A stretch of 64,000 bases of DNA from VAXT01 sp963794605. GTDB lineage: Bacteria > Actinomycetota > Thermoleophilia > Gaiellales > Gaiellaceae. Made by a program: the position numbers and the translations under genes. The number at the start of each line of letters is the position of its first letter. Within the stretch, counting starts at the first letter, position 1. The notes below the pieces were generated by a model. The model did no database searches and was not told the origin of the DNA. It saw only the letters and a list, made by a program, of their open reading frames with translations. The DNA lies in NCBI GenBank assembly GCA_963794605.1, contig CAWCEN010000003.1, forward strand, positions 124,001-188,000. The letters run 5' to 3'. Shown in pieces: positions 7,320 through 14,980 of this stretch.

Positions 7320-8891
7320 ATGCGGAATGGATTGCCAGCGGCCGCGAGGCTGACGCTTCTCTGTGCGCTCCCCGCGCTGTTTTTCGCACCCGCCGCAGCG
7401 GCCGACATCCGCGTGGGCGCGGCGGACGACCATCCGAAGGCCTCGCCGGAGGTCGCAGCCCGCTTCTACGACGAGATGAAAGACGTCGGGCTGACGGAGA
7501 ACCGAATCACGCTGCTCTGGGACTCGGCGCACCCGACGACGATCGAGGCCCGGGAAACACTGGCGGCCGCGATTCAGGACGCCCAGGCCGACGGCGTCCG
7601 CGTCACGCTGGCGATCTATCCGTCGCGCGCAAAGGCGCTCACCGAGTCGCACGTCGCCCCGGGCAGGTTCGCCGCCTACATGGCCCTCGTCGCGCGGACG
7701 TTCCCGACCGTGAAGGATTTCATCGTCGGCAACGAGCCGAACAAGTCCCGGTTCTGGCAGCCGCAGTTCAACGCGAACCGCACGCGTGCCGCCTGCTCCG
7801 CGTACGAGCCCGTGCTCGCGGCGGCCTACGACACGCTGAAGTCGGTCGACCGCTCGATCACCGTGATCGGCGTCGGGCTCGGCCCGCGCGGGACCGACAA
7901 CCCGCGCGCGCCGGGGAACCTCTCGATCTCGCCGGTCCGCTGCATGGCAGACATCGGCCGGGCCTACCGTCGGAGCAAGCGGACGAAGCCGATCATGGAC
8001 GCGCTCAGCTACCACCCGTACCCGAATGCGTCGACGGACAAGCTCGACGCCGGCTACGCGTGGCCGAACGCGGGCATCCCCGACCTCGCGCGCGTCAAGC
8101 AGGCGGCCTGGGACGCGTTCCACGGCACCGGTCAGCCGACGTTCGAGGAGGCCGGCATGCCGTACGGTCCCGCGCGCACGCTCAAGCTGCGGCTGAACGA
8201 GGTCGGCTGGCAGGTCTCGATTCCGCCGGCGAACCGCGCTGCCTACTTCGGCAAGGAGAGCGTCGTCACGACCGACGAGGGGACGCAGGCGGCGGTCTAC
8301 GGGAACCTGATCCCGCTCTTGGCCTGTGATCCGTCCGTCGAGTCGCTGCTCTTCTTCAACCTCGTCGACGAGGCGAACCTCGACCGCTGGCAGTCAGGGC
8401 TGATGCGCGCGGATTGGACCCGGCGGCCGTCCTACGGGATCGTCAAGGGCGCGATCGCCGCGGGCCAGACGCGCTGCGCCGGCAGGCGGGTCGCCTGGCG
8501 TCACGACTTCCGGCCCGTCGGCGTCCATCTCAGCTTCATGGGCGGGGCGCGCCGCCGAACCGATCGCAACAAGTTCTGGAGCTTCGTCGCCGGCTCCGAG
8601 GAGGGCACGCGCTACACCGCGGGCCTCTACCGCGCTCGGCGGCCCGGGAGGGTGGCGCCGACGCTCCGGGCGCTGATCTCGCGCTCGCTCCGGACGGTCC
8701 GCATGCGCGGCGCGGTGCTCAGGTCGCGTGGGAAGCTCGTCGGCGGGTGGGACAAGGTGATCCAGTTCCCGTCGAAGCGGCTGAAGCCCGGCTACTACGT
8801 GTACGGCGCGACGGTCGTCGCCGAGATGGCCGCCGGACGCAAGGCGACGTTCGTCGGGCGGCCGTTCGCGGTCGTCAAAACCAGGCGCTAA
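7320..8891 (+). CDS. Secreted glycoside hydrolase-like protein (clan GH-A fold)
   Basis: A 523-residue protein with a signal peptide (residues 1 to about 28, ending AAAA). The body looks like a TIM-barrel retaining glycosidase: Glu139 in FIVGNEPN fits the acid/base position (conserved Asn-Glu at the end of strand 4), and Glu294 in LRLNEVGWQ fits the nucleophile. The last 120 residues form a separate beta-rich region. The substrate is unknown and I cannot place it in a numbered GH family. ATG 7320 is chosen over ATG 7308 because GGAGGG lies just before it. It follows dgcN by 11 bases and may be cotranscribed. Confidence 0.7.
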   Translation: MRNGLPAAARLTLLCALPALFFAPAAAADIRVGAADDHPKASPEVAARFYDEMKDVGLTENRITLLWDSAHPTTIEARETLAAAIQDAQADGVRVTLAIYPSRAKALTESHVAPGRFAAYMALVARTFPTVKDFIVGNEPNKSRFWQPQFNANRTRAACSAYEPVLAAAYDTLKSVDRSITVIGVGLGPRGTDNPRAPGNLSISPVRCMADIGRAYRRSKRTKPIMDALSYHPYPNASTDKLDAGYAWPNAGIPDLARVKQAAWDAFHGTGQPTFEEAGMPYGPARTLKLRLNEVGWQVSIPPANRAAYFGKESVVTTDEGTQAAVYGNLIPLLACDPSVESLLFFNLVDEANLDRWQSGLMRADWTRRPSYGIVKGAIAAGQTRCAGRRVAWRHDFRPVGVHLSFMGGARRRTDRNKFWSFVAGSEEGTRYTAGLYRARRPGRVAPTLRALISRSLRTVRMRGAVLRSRGKLVGGWDKVIQFPSKRLKPGYYVYGATVVAEMAAGRKATFVGRPFAVVKTRR

Positions 8892-8931
8892 GAGCCGACA
8901 CGCCGGCGCAGCTGTGCTGCGATCTCGGCCC

Positions 8932-8976
8932 TTGACACGAACACGTGTTCGCTCTACCATTGCGAACACATGTTCG
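8932..8976 (+). promoter_or_regulatory. SOS promoter with two LexA boxes
   Basis: A sigma70-type promoter TTGACA (8932-8937), 17-bp spacer, TACCAT (8955-8960) carries one LexA box, CGAACACGTGTTCG (8938-8951), inside the spacer. A second, CGAACACATGTTCG (8963-8976), covers the predicted transcription start and the ATG. Both match the actinobacterial SOS consensus CGAACRNRYGTTCG. The predicted start of transcription, near 8967, leaves almost no 5' leader. Confidence 0.88.
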
Positions 8977-9212
8977 GTCGCATCGTCCTCATCGTCCTCG
9001 TGGCCACGTTCCTGGCATGGAGCTTGCTCACGCGCACGGTGGATGGAGCGGGCAGGGCGCAGGTCTACGTCGTGCAGCCCGGAGACACACTCTGGTCGAT
9101 CGCTTCCACGCGCTACGCAGGCGATCCGCGCGAGGGTGTCTGGAAGCTCCAAGCGCGGAACGACCTCACGGGGACGACGATCAGCCCCGGCCAGCGGCTG
9201 ACGCTGCCCTGA
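8970..9212 (+). CDS. SOS-induced LysM membrane protein, YneA/ChiZ-like division inhibitor
   Basis: An 80-residue protein with an N-terminal membrane helix (residues 4-22) and one LysM domain (residues about 32-79: YVVQPGDTLWSIA to ISPGQRLTLP). The LysM domain should bind peptidoglycan outside the membrane. This architecture plus LexA control matches Bacillus YneA and mycobacterial Rv2719c (ChiZ), which hold back cell division during DNA damage, so I infer the same role. Unlike those, it is not next to lexA in this window. The ATG lies inside the second LexA box, so the message is probably leaderless. No Shine-Dalgarno sequence is visible. Confidence 0.85.
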   Translation: MFGRIVLIVLVATFLAWSLLTRTVDGAGRAQVYVVQPGDTLWSIASTRYAGDPREGVWKLQARNDLTGTTISPGQRLTLP

Positions 9213-9243
9213 TCCGTCGCGACGAGGCTGGTTAACTAGCCTC

Positions 9244-10242
9244 GTGGATCTCGACCTCGTCTTCCTCGGCACGTCCGGGTCGATGCCGACCGCGCACCGG
9301 GCGCCGGCCGCTCTGCTCCTGCGGCGAGGCGGCGAGCGGATCCTCTTCGACTGCGCCGAGGGCACCCAGCGGCAGCTCCTGCGGTCGAACGTCGGGCTGA
9401 TCGAGCTCCGCGAGGTCTTCCTGACGCACTACCACGCCGACCACTACCTCGGGCTGCCGGGAATGCTGAAGACGTTCGCGCTCCGGGGGCGCGAGGTGCC
9501 GATCACGATCTACGGGCCGCCCGGCTTGCGCGATCTCTTCGGCGCTCTGCGGCGGATCTTCGGGCGGCTGACGTACACCGTCGAGCTCAAGGAGCTGCGG
9601 CCGGGCGACGAGCTGATCCGCGAGGACTATCGACTGGCGACGTTCGCCGTCGCGCACGGCGTGTCCGCGGTCGGCTACGCGCTCGTCGAGGACGCACGGC
9701 CGGGCCGCTTCGACGTCCAGGCGGCCGACGCGTTCGGCGTACCGTCAGGCCCGGAACGGGGCGCGCTCCAACGCGGTGAGTCGGTGACGCTCGCCGACGG
9801 CACGACGATCACCGCGGACAAGGTGCTCGGCCCGGCGCGGCCGGGACGCAAGGTCGTCATCGCCGGCGACGGCGGCCCTTCGGAGTCCGTGATCGAGGCG
9901 GCGCGCAACGCCGACGTCCTCGTTCACGAGGCGACCTTCTGTGAGGACGAACGCGAGCGCGCCCGTGAGACGCAGCACTCGACGGCGCACGAGGCCGCAG
10001 GAGTTGCAGGCGCCGCCGAGGTCGAGCTCCTCGCCCTGACGCACCTCTCGAACCGCTACTTCGGAGGCGAGGTCGCGCGCGAGGCGCGGACGATTTTCCC
10101 GAACACGGTCGTGCCCAAGGACTTCGATACGATCGATGTCCGCTTCGCCGAGCGCGGCGGGCCGCTGCTGGAGAAGGGTGGCGCGCTCACTCGGCGAGGC
10201 GAGAGGGAAGCCGTGTCGACCGGCGAGGAGACACAGAAATGA
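9244..10242 (+). CDS. rnz: Ribonuclease Z (tRNA 3'-processing endonuclease)
   Basis: The 332-residue metallo-beta-lactamase-fold protein carries the zinc motif THYHADHYLG (HxHxDH), an N-terminal LGTSGSMPT start, DCAEGTQRQL, the IAGDGGP segment and the late HSTAHEAA and LTHLSNRY motifs of the RNase Z family. It cuts tRNA precursors 3' of the discriminator base, which is needed for tRNAs without encoded CCA, such as the tRNA-Arg in this window. The GTG start at 9244 matches the family N-terminus. The last residues overlap the start of the next gene by 4 bases. The C-terminal tail (about 20 residues) is polar and probably disordered. Confidence 0.92.
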   Translation: MDLDLVFLGTSGSMPTAHRAPAALLLRRGGERILFDCAEGTQRQLLRSNVGLIELREVFLTHYHADHYLGLPGMLKTFALRGREVPITIYGPPGLRDLFGALRRIFGRLTYTVELKELRPGDELIREDYRLATFAVAHGVSAVGYALVEDARPGRFDVQAADAFGVPSGPERGALQRGESVTLADGTTITADKVLGPARPGRKVVIAGDGGPSESVIEAARNADVLVHEATFCEDERERARETQHSTAHEAAGVAGAAEVELLALTHLSNRYFGGEVAREARTIFPNTVVPKDFDTIDVRFAERGGPLLEKGGALTRRGEREAVSTGEETQK

Positions 10243-10472
10243 CCGGAATGGTTCAGGTGGCGGTAGCCGGGGACGTGACCGAGGCGGAGGAGCTGCAGAC
10301 GATCCTGCGTTCCGCTGGAATCGAGTCCGAGCTCGAGTTCGCGGTCGACCACGATCCCCTGGGGACCGAGGACGCTCCGCAGAAGGTGATGGTGCCCGAG
10401 GAGGAACTCGAGGCTGCGCAGCACGCGATCGAGGCTCTCACCGAGCCGGAGGAGATCGTCGACGAAGCCTAG
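10239..10472 (+). CDS. DUF2007-like small protein
   Basis: A 77-residue acidic protein whose ATG overlaps the RNase Z stop codon (ATGA), implying translational coupling. It resembles the DUF2007 family (putative signal-transducing proteins): a beta strand (VQVAVAGD), a helix (TEAEELQTILRSAGIESEL), a variable acidic loop, then KVMVPEEELEAAQHAIEAL. No enzymatic residues are visible. The function of the family is not established. Confidence 0.65.
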   Translation: MTGMVQVAVAGDVTEAEELQTILRSAGIESELEFAVDHDPLGTEDAPQKVMVPEEELEAAQHAIEALTEPEEIVDEA

Positions 10473-10542
10473 GACGGCTTGGTGGCATGTTGCTCGTCGC
10501 CGGGGTGCGATGCTCGTTTCGAGGCCGCGGACGCAGGGAGCT

Positions 10543-10561
10543 CCGGTAATCGCATTACCGG
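10543..10561. other. Perfect hairpin upstream of methyltransferase
   Basis: An 8-bp perfect stem (CCGGTAAT with ATTACCGG, loop CGC) in the 144-base gap before the methyltransferase. There is no U-run after it, so a terminator role is doubtful. Confidence 0.4.
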
Positions 10562-10616
10562 GGCGACTGAGGACCCGGCCTCGGGGCGAGTAGCGCGGCT
10601 CGGCGGCACAGTCCAT

Positions 10617-11345
10617 ATGTCGCCAAGCCGTCCTAATTTTGGGTGGGTCGCTCGGAGCTACGACGAGCTGCGGCCGGCCGACGCGAACTGGTGGGAGGTC
10701 TTCGAGCTGCTCGTCCGCGAGGGCGACCTTGCCGGACGGCGCGTCCTCGACATCGGCTGCGGCACCGGCCGTGCGTCCGAGGCGCTCGTCGAACGCGGCT
10801 CGCGCGTGTGGGGAGTAGAGCCGGAGCCGGAGATGGCCGCGCTCGCACGTGAGCGCGTGAGCACGGTGAAGGTCGCGCCGGCGGAGCGGCTTCCGTTCAA
10901 GGACGGCTGGTTCGAGCGCGCGTTGATGTGGCTGGTCGTCCACCTCGTCGACCGTCCACGGGCGTTCAGCGAGGCCGCTCGCGTGCTCCGGCCCGACGGC
11001 CGGCTCGCGATCGGCACGTTCCATCCGCTCCACTTCGAGCGCTACTGGCTGAAGGAGTTCTTCCCGTCGCTCGAGGCGATCGACAAGGCGCGGTTCCCGA
11101 GCCCGGCGGAGCTCGACGCGGAGCTGACTGCGGCCGGCTTCGAGCGCGTCGAGCAGCACCGGCTGACCCAACGCGCGTCGGTCGGCCTGGCGACGGCGAT
11201 CGAACGTGTGCGCGGCCGCTTCATCTCCCCGCTGCAGCTCCTGGACGCCGGCGAGATTGAGGCGGGCATCGCGCGAATGGAAGCTGAGCTACCGGAGCAG
11301 AACGCCTACGCGCTCGAGTGGCTCGTGGCCACCGCTTACAAGTAG
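10617..11345 (+). CDS. Class I SAM-dependent methyltransferase
   Basis: The 242-residue protein has the Methyltransf_11 pattern: SAM-binding motif I VLDIGCGTGRASE, an acidic residue at the end of strand 2 (VWGVEPEPEM), LPFKDGWFERALMWLVVHLV as motif II/III, and VLRPDGRLAIGTF after it. The methyl acceptor cannot be inferred. The frame is open upstream to 10479, but the extra 46 residues look non-coding. ATG 10617 gives MSPSRPNFGWVARSYDELRP, a typical beginning for this family. Its 3' end overlaps the convergent peptidase gene by 10 bases. Confidence 0.8.
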   Translation: MSPSRPNFGWVARSYDELRPADANWWEVFELLVREGDLAGRRVLDIGCGTGRASEALVERGSRVWGVEPEPEMAALARERVSTVKVAPAERLPFKDGWFERALMWLVVHLVDRPRAFSEAARVLRPDGRLAIGTFHPLHFERYWLKEFFPSLEAIDKARFPSPAELDAELTAAGFERVEQHRLTQRASVGLATAIERVRGRFISPLQLLDAGEIEAGIARMEAELPEQNAYALEWLVATAYK

Positions 11346-13267
11346 CGCTCGAACCAGTCCACGATCCGCTCGAGGCGGTCGACGCGCCGGTCGGGGCGCC
11401 CGGTCTCCATCATCACGTGGAACTCATCTGGGTAGCGCACCATCTCGACCGTGCGCCCGAGCCGGCGGAGAATCGTGAATGCGATCTCGGTCTGGCCGGC
11501 AGGACAGCGCAGGTCGCCCTCGGCTTGCAAGAGGAGCAGAGGCGCTTTGTTGCGGTGCAGCAGCGCGCCCGGAGACTTCTCGAGCATCCGCGGGAAATCG
11601 TCCCATGGGTCGTCCACGCCGCCGACGTGCTGGGCGATAGTGAAGCCGTAGTCGGACTCGCCGTAGAACGAGAACAGGTCGAGCACCGGGTTCTCGCTGA
11701 CCGCGGCCGCGAACCGTCCCGGATGGTGCCCGAGCAGCCAGTTGGTCATGTAGCCGCCGTACGAGAGCCCCAGCAGGCCAACGTGGTCGCGGCTCGCGAG
11801 CTTCTGGCGTAGAGCCCAGTCCACGAGGCGCATCAGGTCGGAGTCGTCTGCCTCGCCCCAGTTGCCGTCGATCGCCTTGCCGAACACCTCGCCGTAGCCC
11901 TGCGAGCCCCTTGGGTTCCCGTACAGGACCGTGAAGCCGGCGTCGGCCAGCGCGACCATCTCCAACCAGGGCGCTGGCCCGTGAGCGCAGTGCGGACCGC
12001 CGTGGATCTGGAGGACCAGGCCTTTGCTACGCCGTCCCCGAGGCCGCACGAGCCAGGCGTCGAGCTCGTGCCCGTCGCGGTGGCGCACCGAGTGCCGCTC
12101 GGGGTCCCGCCGATACGGCCCGAACCAGGCGCCGCCGTTTCGCGAGATCCGCCGCAGGTCGCCGTTTTCAATTGCGTATACGTCGCAGGCGCCGCCTTCG
12201 ACGCTCGCGATCGTCGCGAGTTGGCCGCCCCCGGCCCCGAGCCACGTGCACACCGCGTCGTCCCGCTCGATGAGTCGCTCGACCGAGCCGTCGAGCCCGA
12301 ACCGGTAGGGAATGCAGCCCCCGCGATCGGTGACCGGGACGACGACGTTGTCGTCGTCGAGCCAGATCACCGGCACGGGCGCCAGCGCACCGAAGTCGAG
12401 CAGGTCGCCGAGGACGATGAAGAAGAACGTGCGGTCGACCTCCTCGCCGAGGCGGCGAGCCGTGCGTCCGTCGCGCACCCACAGGCCAAGGTTCGTCGAC
12501 CCGGCGAACGAGGGGTCGTCCAGCCCCACGTACGCAAGCTTCCCGCTCGGCGAGAACGCCGCGCCGGCGATCTCGCCGCGGAGCTCGGCGAGTTTCGTGG
12601 CGCGGCCGCCCGTAGGCCGCATCGACCAGGCCTGCGGCTGCTCGAGCGCGCCCGCCTCGGGCCGCGGGTCGGCGAGGTACCCGATCCGCTCACCGTTCGG
12701 GCTCCAGAACGTCTGTACGACCTCGAAGCCCGAATCGGTGAGTCGCTTCGGGCGCCCGCTGCGGGCGGGAACGATCCAGAGACTCGTGAACTGGTCGCGC
12801 AGTCCCGCTCCGTCCAGGCGCCAGTTCAGGTCCTTGATGCGGCGCGACGTCGGCTGCTCCTGATCTCCCACGCGGAACCGCTCCTCGCCGCTCTGGGCGA
12901 GGACGGCGATGCTCTGTCCGTCCGGAGCCCAATCCGCAGCACCGGCCTGTCCCGGAAACTCGGCGAGGGCATGCGGCTCACCTCCCGCGAGCGGCAGGAG
13001 CCACGGCTCCGACTTCCCCGAACGGTTGGACATGAAGACGAGCGTCTTCCCGTCGGGCGAGAAGCGCGGCCGCACGTCGCCGTCGCCGGTCGTGATTTGC
13101 TCGGCCCGTCCGCCGCTCATCGGCACGCGCCAGAGCCGCGTCTTGTAGGCGCCGTCCTCGATCGTGCGGCGGCCGTAGACAGCCGACGAGCCGTCGGGAG
13201 CGACGGCCAGATGGGTCAGAAACGTCTCGCGGAGAACGTCCTTCGGACTGAACCGCCGCAGCGCCAT
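11336..13267 (-). CDS. S9-family serine peptidase (acylaminoacyl-peptidase/prolyl oligopeptidase type)
   Basis: A 643-residue protein with an N-terminal WD/TolB-like propeller (repeats such as PRFSPDGKTLVFMSNRSGK and AAFSPSGKLAYVG) and a C-terminal alpha/beta-hydrolase domain. The catalytic triad is visible: Ser502 in GLSYGG, Asp585 in QAEGDLR and His617 in DEFHVMM. The family cleaves short peptides or removes acylated N-terminal residues. No signal peptide is seen, so it is probably cytoplasmic. ATG 13267 is chosen because the frame upstream enters the pyr promoter region. It is divergent from the pyrimidine operon. Confidence 0.9.
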   Translation of the reverse strand: MALRRFSPKDVLRETFLTHLAVAPDGSSAVYGRRTIEDGAYKTRLWRVPMSGGRAEQITTGDGDVRPRFSPDGKTLVFMSNRSGKSEPWLLPLAGGEPHALAEFPGQAGAADWAPDGQSIAVLAQSGEERFRVGDQEQPTSRRIKDLNWRLDGAGLRDQFTSLWIVPARSGRPKRLTDSGFEVVQTFWSPNGERIGYLADPRPEAGALEQPQAWSMRPTGGRATKLAELRGEIAGAAFSPSGKLAYVGLDDPSFAGSTNLGLWVRDGRTARRLGEEVDRTFFFIVLGDLLDFGALAPVPVIWLDDDNVVVPVTDRGGCIPYRFGLDGSVERLIERDDAVCTWLGAGGGQLATIASVEGGACDVYAIENGDLRRISRNGGAWFGPYRRDPERHSVRHRDGHELDAWLVRPRGRRSKGLVLQIHGGPHCAHGPAPWLEMVALADAGFTVLYGNPRGSQGYGEVFGKAIDGNWGEADDSDLMRLVDWALRQKLASRDHVGLLGLSYGGYMTNWLLGHHPGRFAAAVSENPVLDLFSFYGESDYGFTIAQHVGGVDDPWDDFPRMLEKSPGALLHRNKAPLLLLQAEGDLRCPAGQTEIAFTILRRLGRTVEMVRYPDEFHVMMETGRPDRRVDRLERIVDWFERYL

Positions 13268-13277
13268 GGCGCAATCA

Positions 13278-13306
13278 TGGACTCCGTCCGGACTTCCCGC
13301 TACAGT
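13278..13306 (+). promoter_or_regulatory. Predicted pyr operon promoter
   Basis: TGGACT (13278-13283), 17-bp spacer, TACAGT (13301-13306). Transcription would start near 13313, leaving about 48 bases before the leader peptide, enough for the PyrR hairpin. Confidence 0.5.
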
Positions 13307-13323
13307 CCTGCGCGACCCGAACC

Positions 13324-13360
13324 CCTTTAACTCGGTCCAGAGAGGCCGGAAAGGAGTCCG
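13324..13360 (+). promoter_or_regulatory. PyrR-binding RNA hairpin that sequesters a ribosome-binding site
   Basis: The RNA contains the PyrR-binding core GGTCCAGAGAGGCC (compare TCCAGAGAGGC of known pyr leaders), preceded by CTTTAACT and followed by GGAAAGGAGT. An upper stem CGG-UC/GG-CCG closes the CAGAGA hexaloop. A lower stem ACUC (13330-13333)/GAGU (13354-13357) pairs with the Shine-Dalgarno AAGGAG (13351-13356) of the leader peptide. PyrR bound to UMP would stabilise the hairpin and block translation, as described for mycobacterial pyr leaders. No terminator follows, so attenuation of the Bacillus type is unlikely. Confidence 0.85.
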
Positions 13361-13408
13361 ATGCACACGCACGCCTGCGCCTGCACACCTAGAAGGTCGA
13401 GCCGTTGA
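13361..13408 (+). CDS. Putative pyr leader peptide
   Basis: A 15-codon frame, MHTHACACTPRRSSR, starts 5 bases after the AAGGAG site held in the PyrR hairpin and stops at TGA 13406-13408. That stop overlaps the TTG start of pyrR (TTGA). I infer that ribosomes translate this peptide and re-initiate on pyrR, so blocking the leader shuts off pyrR and the operon. The peptide is unlikely to have a function of its own. Confidence 0.55.
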   Translation: MHTHACACTPRRSSR

Positions 13409-13992
13409 GCCAGGCGGGCGTCTCCTCCGAGAAGGTCCTGCTGGACGACGAGGCGATCCAGCGCAGCCTGAAGCGCATCGCGCACGAGATCGTCGAAGGG
13501 AACACCGATCTGGAGCGCGTCGCTCTCGTCGGCATCCACACGCGAGGCGTCCCGCTCGCCCAGCGCCTGCGCCACCTGATCACGGATCTGACCGGCCGCG
13601 AGGTCAAGCTCGGCTCGGTCGACATCACGTTCTACCGCGACGACGTCCGGGTGCGCGGGGGAGAGGCGCCGATCCACCCGCAGCCGGTCGTGCGCGACAC
13701 GAAGCTCGAGTTCCCGCTCGAAGGCATGACGTGCGTGCTCGTCGACGACGTCCTCTACACGGGCCGCACCATCCGCGCCGCGATCGAGGCGCTGTTCGAC
13801 TACGGACGACCCGCGCGCGTCCAGCTCGCCTGCCTGGCCGACCGGGGCCACCGAGAGCTTCCGATCCGTCCCGACTACATCGGCAAGAACCTGCCGACGG
13901 CGCGCGAGGAGCGCGTCCAGGTCCAGCTCGTCGAGATCGACGAGGTCGACCAGGTCCTGTTGATCTCAGCCCAGGAGGAAACGCATGGGTGA
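13405..13992 (+). CDS. pyrR: Bifunctional PyrR: pyr mRNA-binding regulator / uracil phosphoribosyltransferase
   Basis: The 195-residue protein has the PyrR signature: the PRPP-binding loop CVLVDDVLYTGRTIRAA, LVGIHTRGVPLA and DITFYRDD. PyrR binds the leader RNA when UMP is high and lowers expression of the operon; many members also make UMP from uracil and PRPP. The first gene of the pyr operon, it is translated from TTG 13405. That TTG overlaps the stop of a leader peptide whose ribosome-binding site is inside a PyrR hairpin, so the gene is autoregulated. Its end overlaps pyrB by 8 bases. Confidence 0.95.
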   Translation: MSQAGVSSEKVLLDDEAIQRSLKRIAHEIVEGNTDLERVALVGIHTRGVPLAQRLRHLITDLTGREVKLGSVDITFYRDDVRVRGGEAPIHPQPVVRDTKLEFPLEGMTCVLVDDVLYTGRTIRAAIEALFDYGRPARVQLACLADRGHRELPIRPDYIGKNLPTAREERVQVQLVEIDEVDQVLLISAQEETHG

Positions 13993-14980
13993 TCTCCATG
14001 TCATGCGGGACGACCTGCGCCCGCCGAACCCGCCGCCGACGAGGCACCTGATCTCGATCGGCGACCTCTCTCGCGAGGACGTCGAGCGCCTGCTCGGCAC
14101 GGCGCGCACCTTCGAGCGCTCGCTCGATCGCGAGATGAAGAAGCTGCCGACCCTGCGCGGCCGGCTCGTGATCAACGTCTTCTACGAGTCCTCGACCCGC
14201 ACCTCGTCGAGCTTCGAGCTGGCGGCGAAACGGCTCTCCGCGGACACGATGTCGATCAAGGCGTCCGGCTCCGCGGTCGACAAGGGCGAGTCGCTGAAGG
14301 ACACGGCGATCACGCTCGGCGCGTACGACCCGGACGTGATCGTTCTCCGCCACCCGCAGATCGGGGCACCGCAGCTCGTCGCCAGAGTGACCGAGGCGCG
14401 GATCATCAACGCGGGCGACGGGAAGCACCAGCACCCGACCCAGGCGCTCCTCGACCTGTACACGATCCAGGAGCAGTTCGGCCGCGTCGAGGGGCTGCAC
14501 GTGGCGATCGTCGGCGACGTCCTCCACTCTCGCGTCGCGCGCTCGAACATCCAGGCACTCGTCCTGCTCGGTGCGCGCGTGACGCTCGTCGGCCCGCCGC
14601 CGCTCCTCCCGCGCGGGATCGAGGAGATGGGCTGCGAGGCGACGACGGACATCGACGCGATCGGCGCCGCGGACATCGTCTACGTCCTGCGCATGCAGAA
14701 AGAGCGGATGCTCGAGGGCGCGAACTACGTGCCAAGCCTGCGCGAGTACACGGCCCGCTGGGGCGTCACGCCCGAGCGGCTGCGGCCTGGGCAGAAGGTC
14801 ATGCACCCGGGCCCGATGAACCGGGGGGTCGAGATCGACCCGGTGGTCGCGGACGCGGCCGATGCGCTGATCGAAACCCAGGTTCGCGCAGGGCTCGTCG
14901 TGCGAATGGCCGTGCTCTACGACCTGCTGACGACCGGGCCGAAGCCCGTCGAGGCCGAAGTCCCGATGGGGGTGGCGTGA
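13985..14980 (+). CDS. pyrB: Aspartate carbamoyltransferase catalytic chain
   Basis: The 331-residue enzyme condenses carbamoyl phosphate with aspartate, the committed step of pyrimidine synthesis. Visible signatures are the carbamoyl-phosphate motif FYESSTRTSSSFE, the mobile loop with SGSAVDKGESLKDT, DGKHQHPTQALLDLYT and HPGPMNRGVEI. ATG 13985 follows an AGGAGGAA ribosome-binding site located inside the pyrR coding end. No pyrI regulatory chain is present, as usual for Gram-positive bacteria. Its stop overlaps the start of pyrC. Confidence 0.97.
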   Translation: MGDLHVMRDDLRPPNPPPTRHLISIGDLSREDVERLLGTARTFERSLDREMKKLPTLRGRLVINVFYESSTRTSSSFELAAKRLSADTMSIKASGSAVDKGESLKDTAITLGAYDPDVIVLRHPQIGAPQLVARVTEARIINAGDGKHQHPTQALLDLYTIQEQFGRVEGLHVAIVGDVLHSRVARSNIQALVLLGARVTLVGPPPLLPRGIEEMGCEATTDIDAIGAADIVYVLRMQKERMLEGANYVPSLREYTARWGVTPERLRPGQKVMHPGPMNRGVEIDPVVADAADALIETQVRAGLVVRMAVLYDLLTTGPKPVEAEVPMGVA

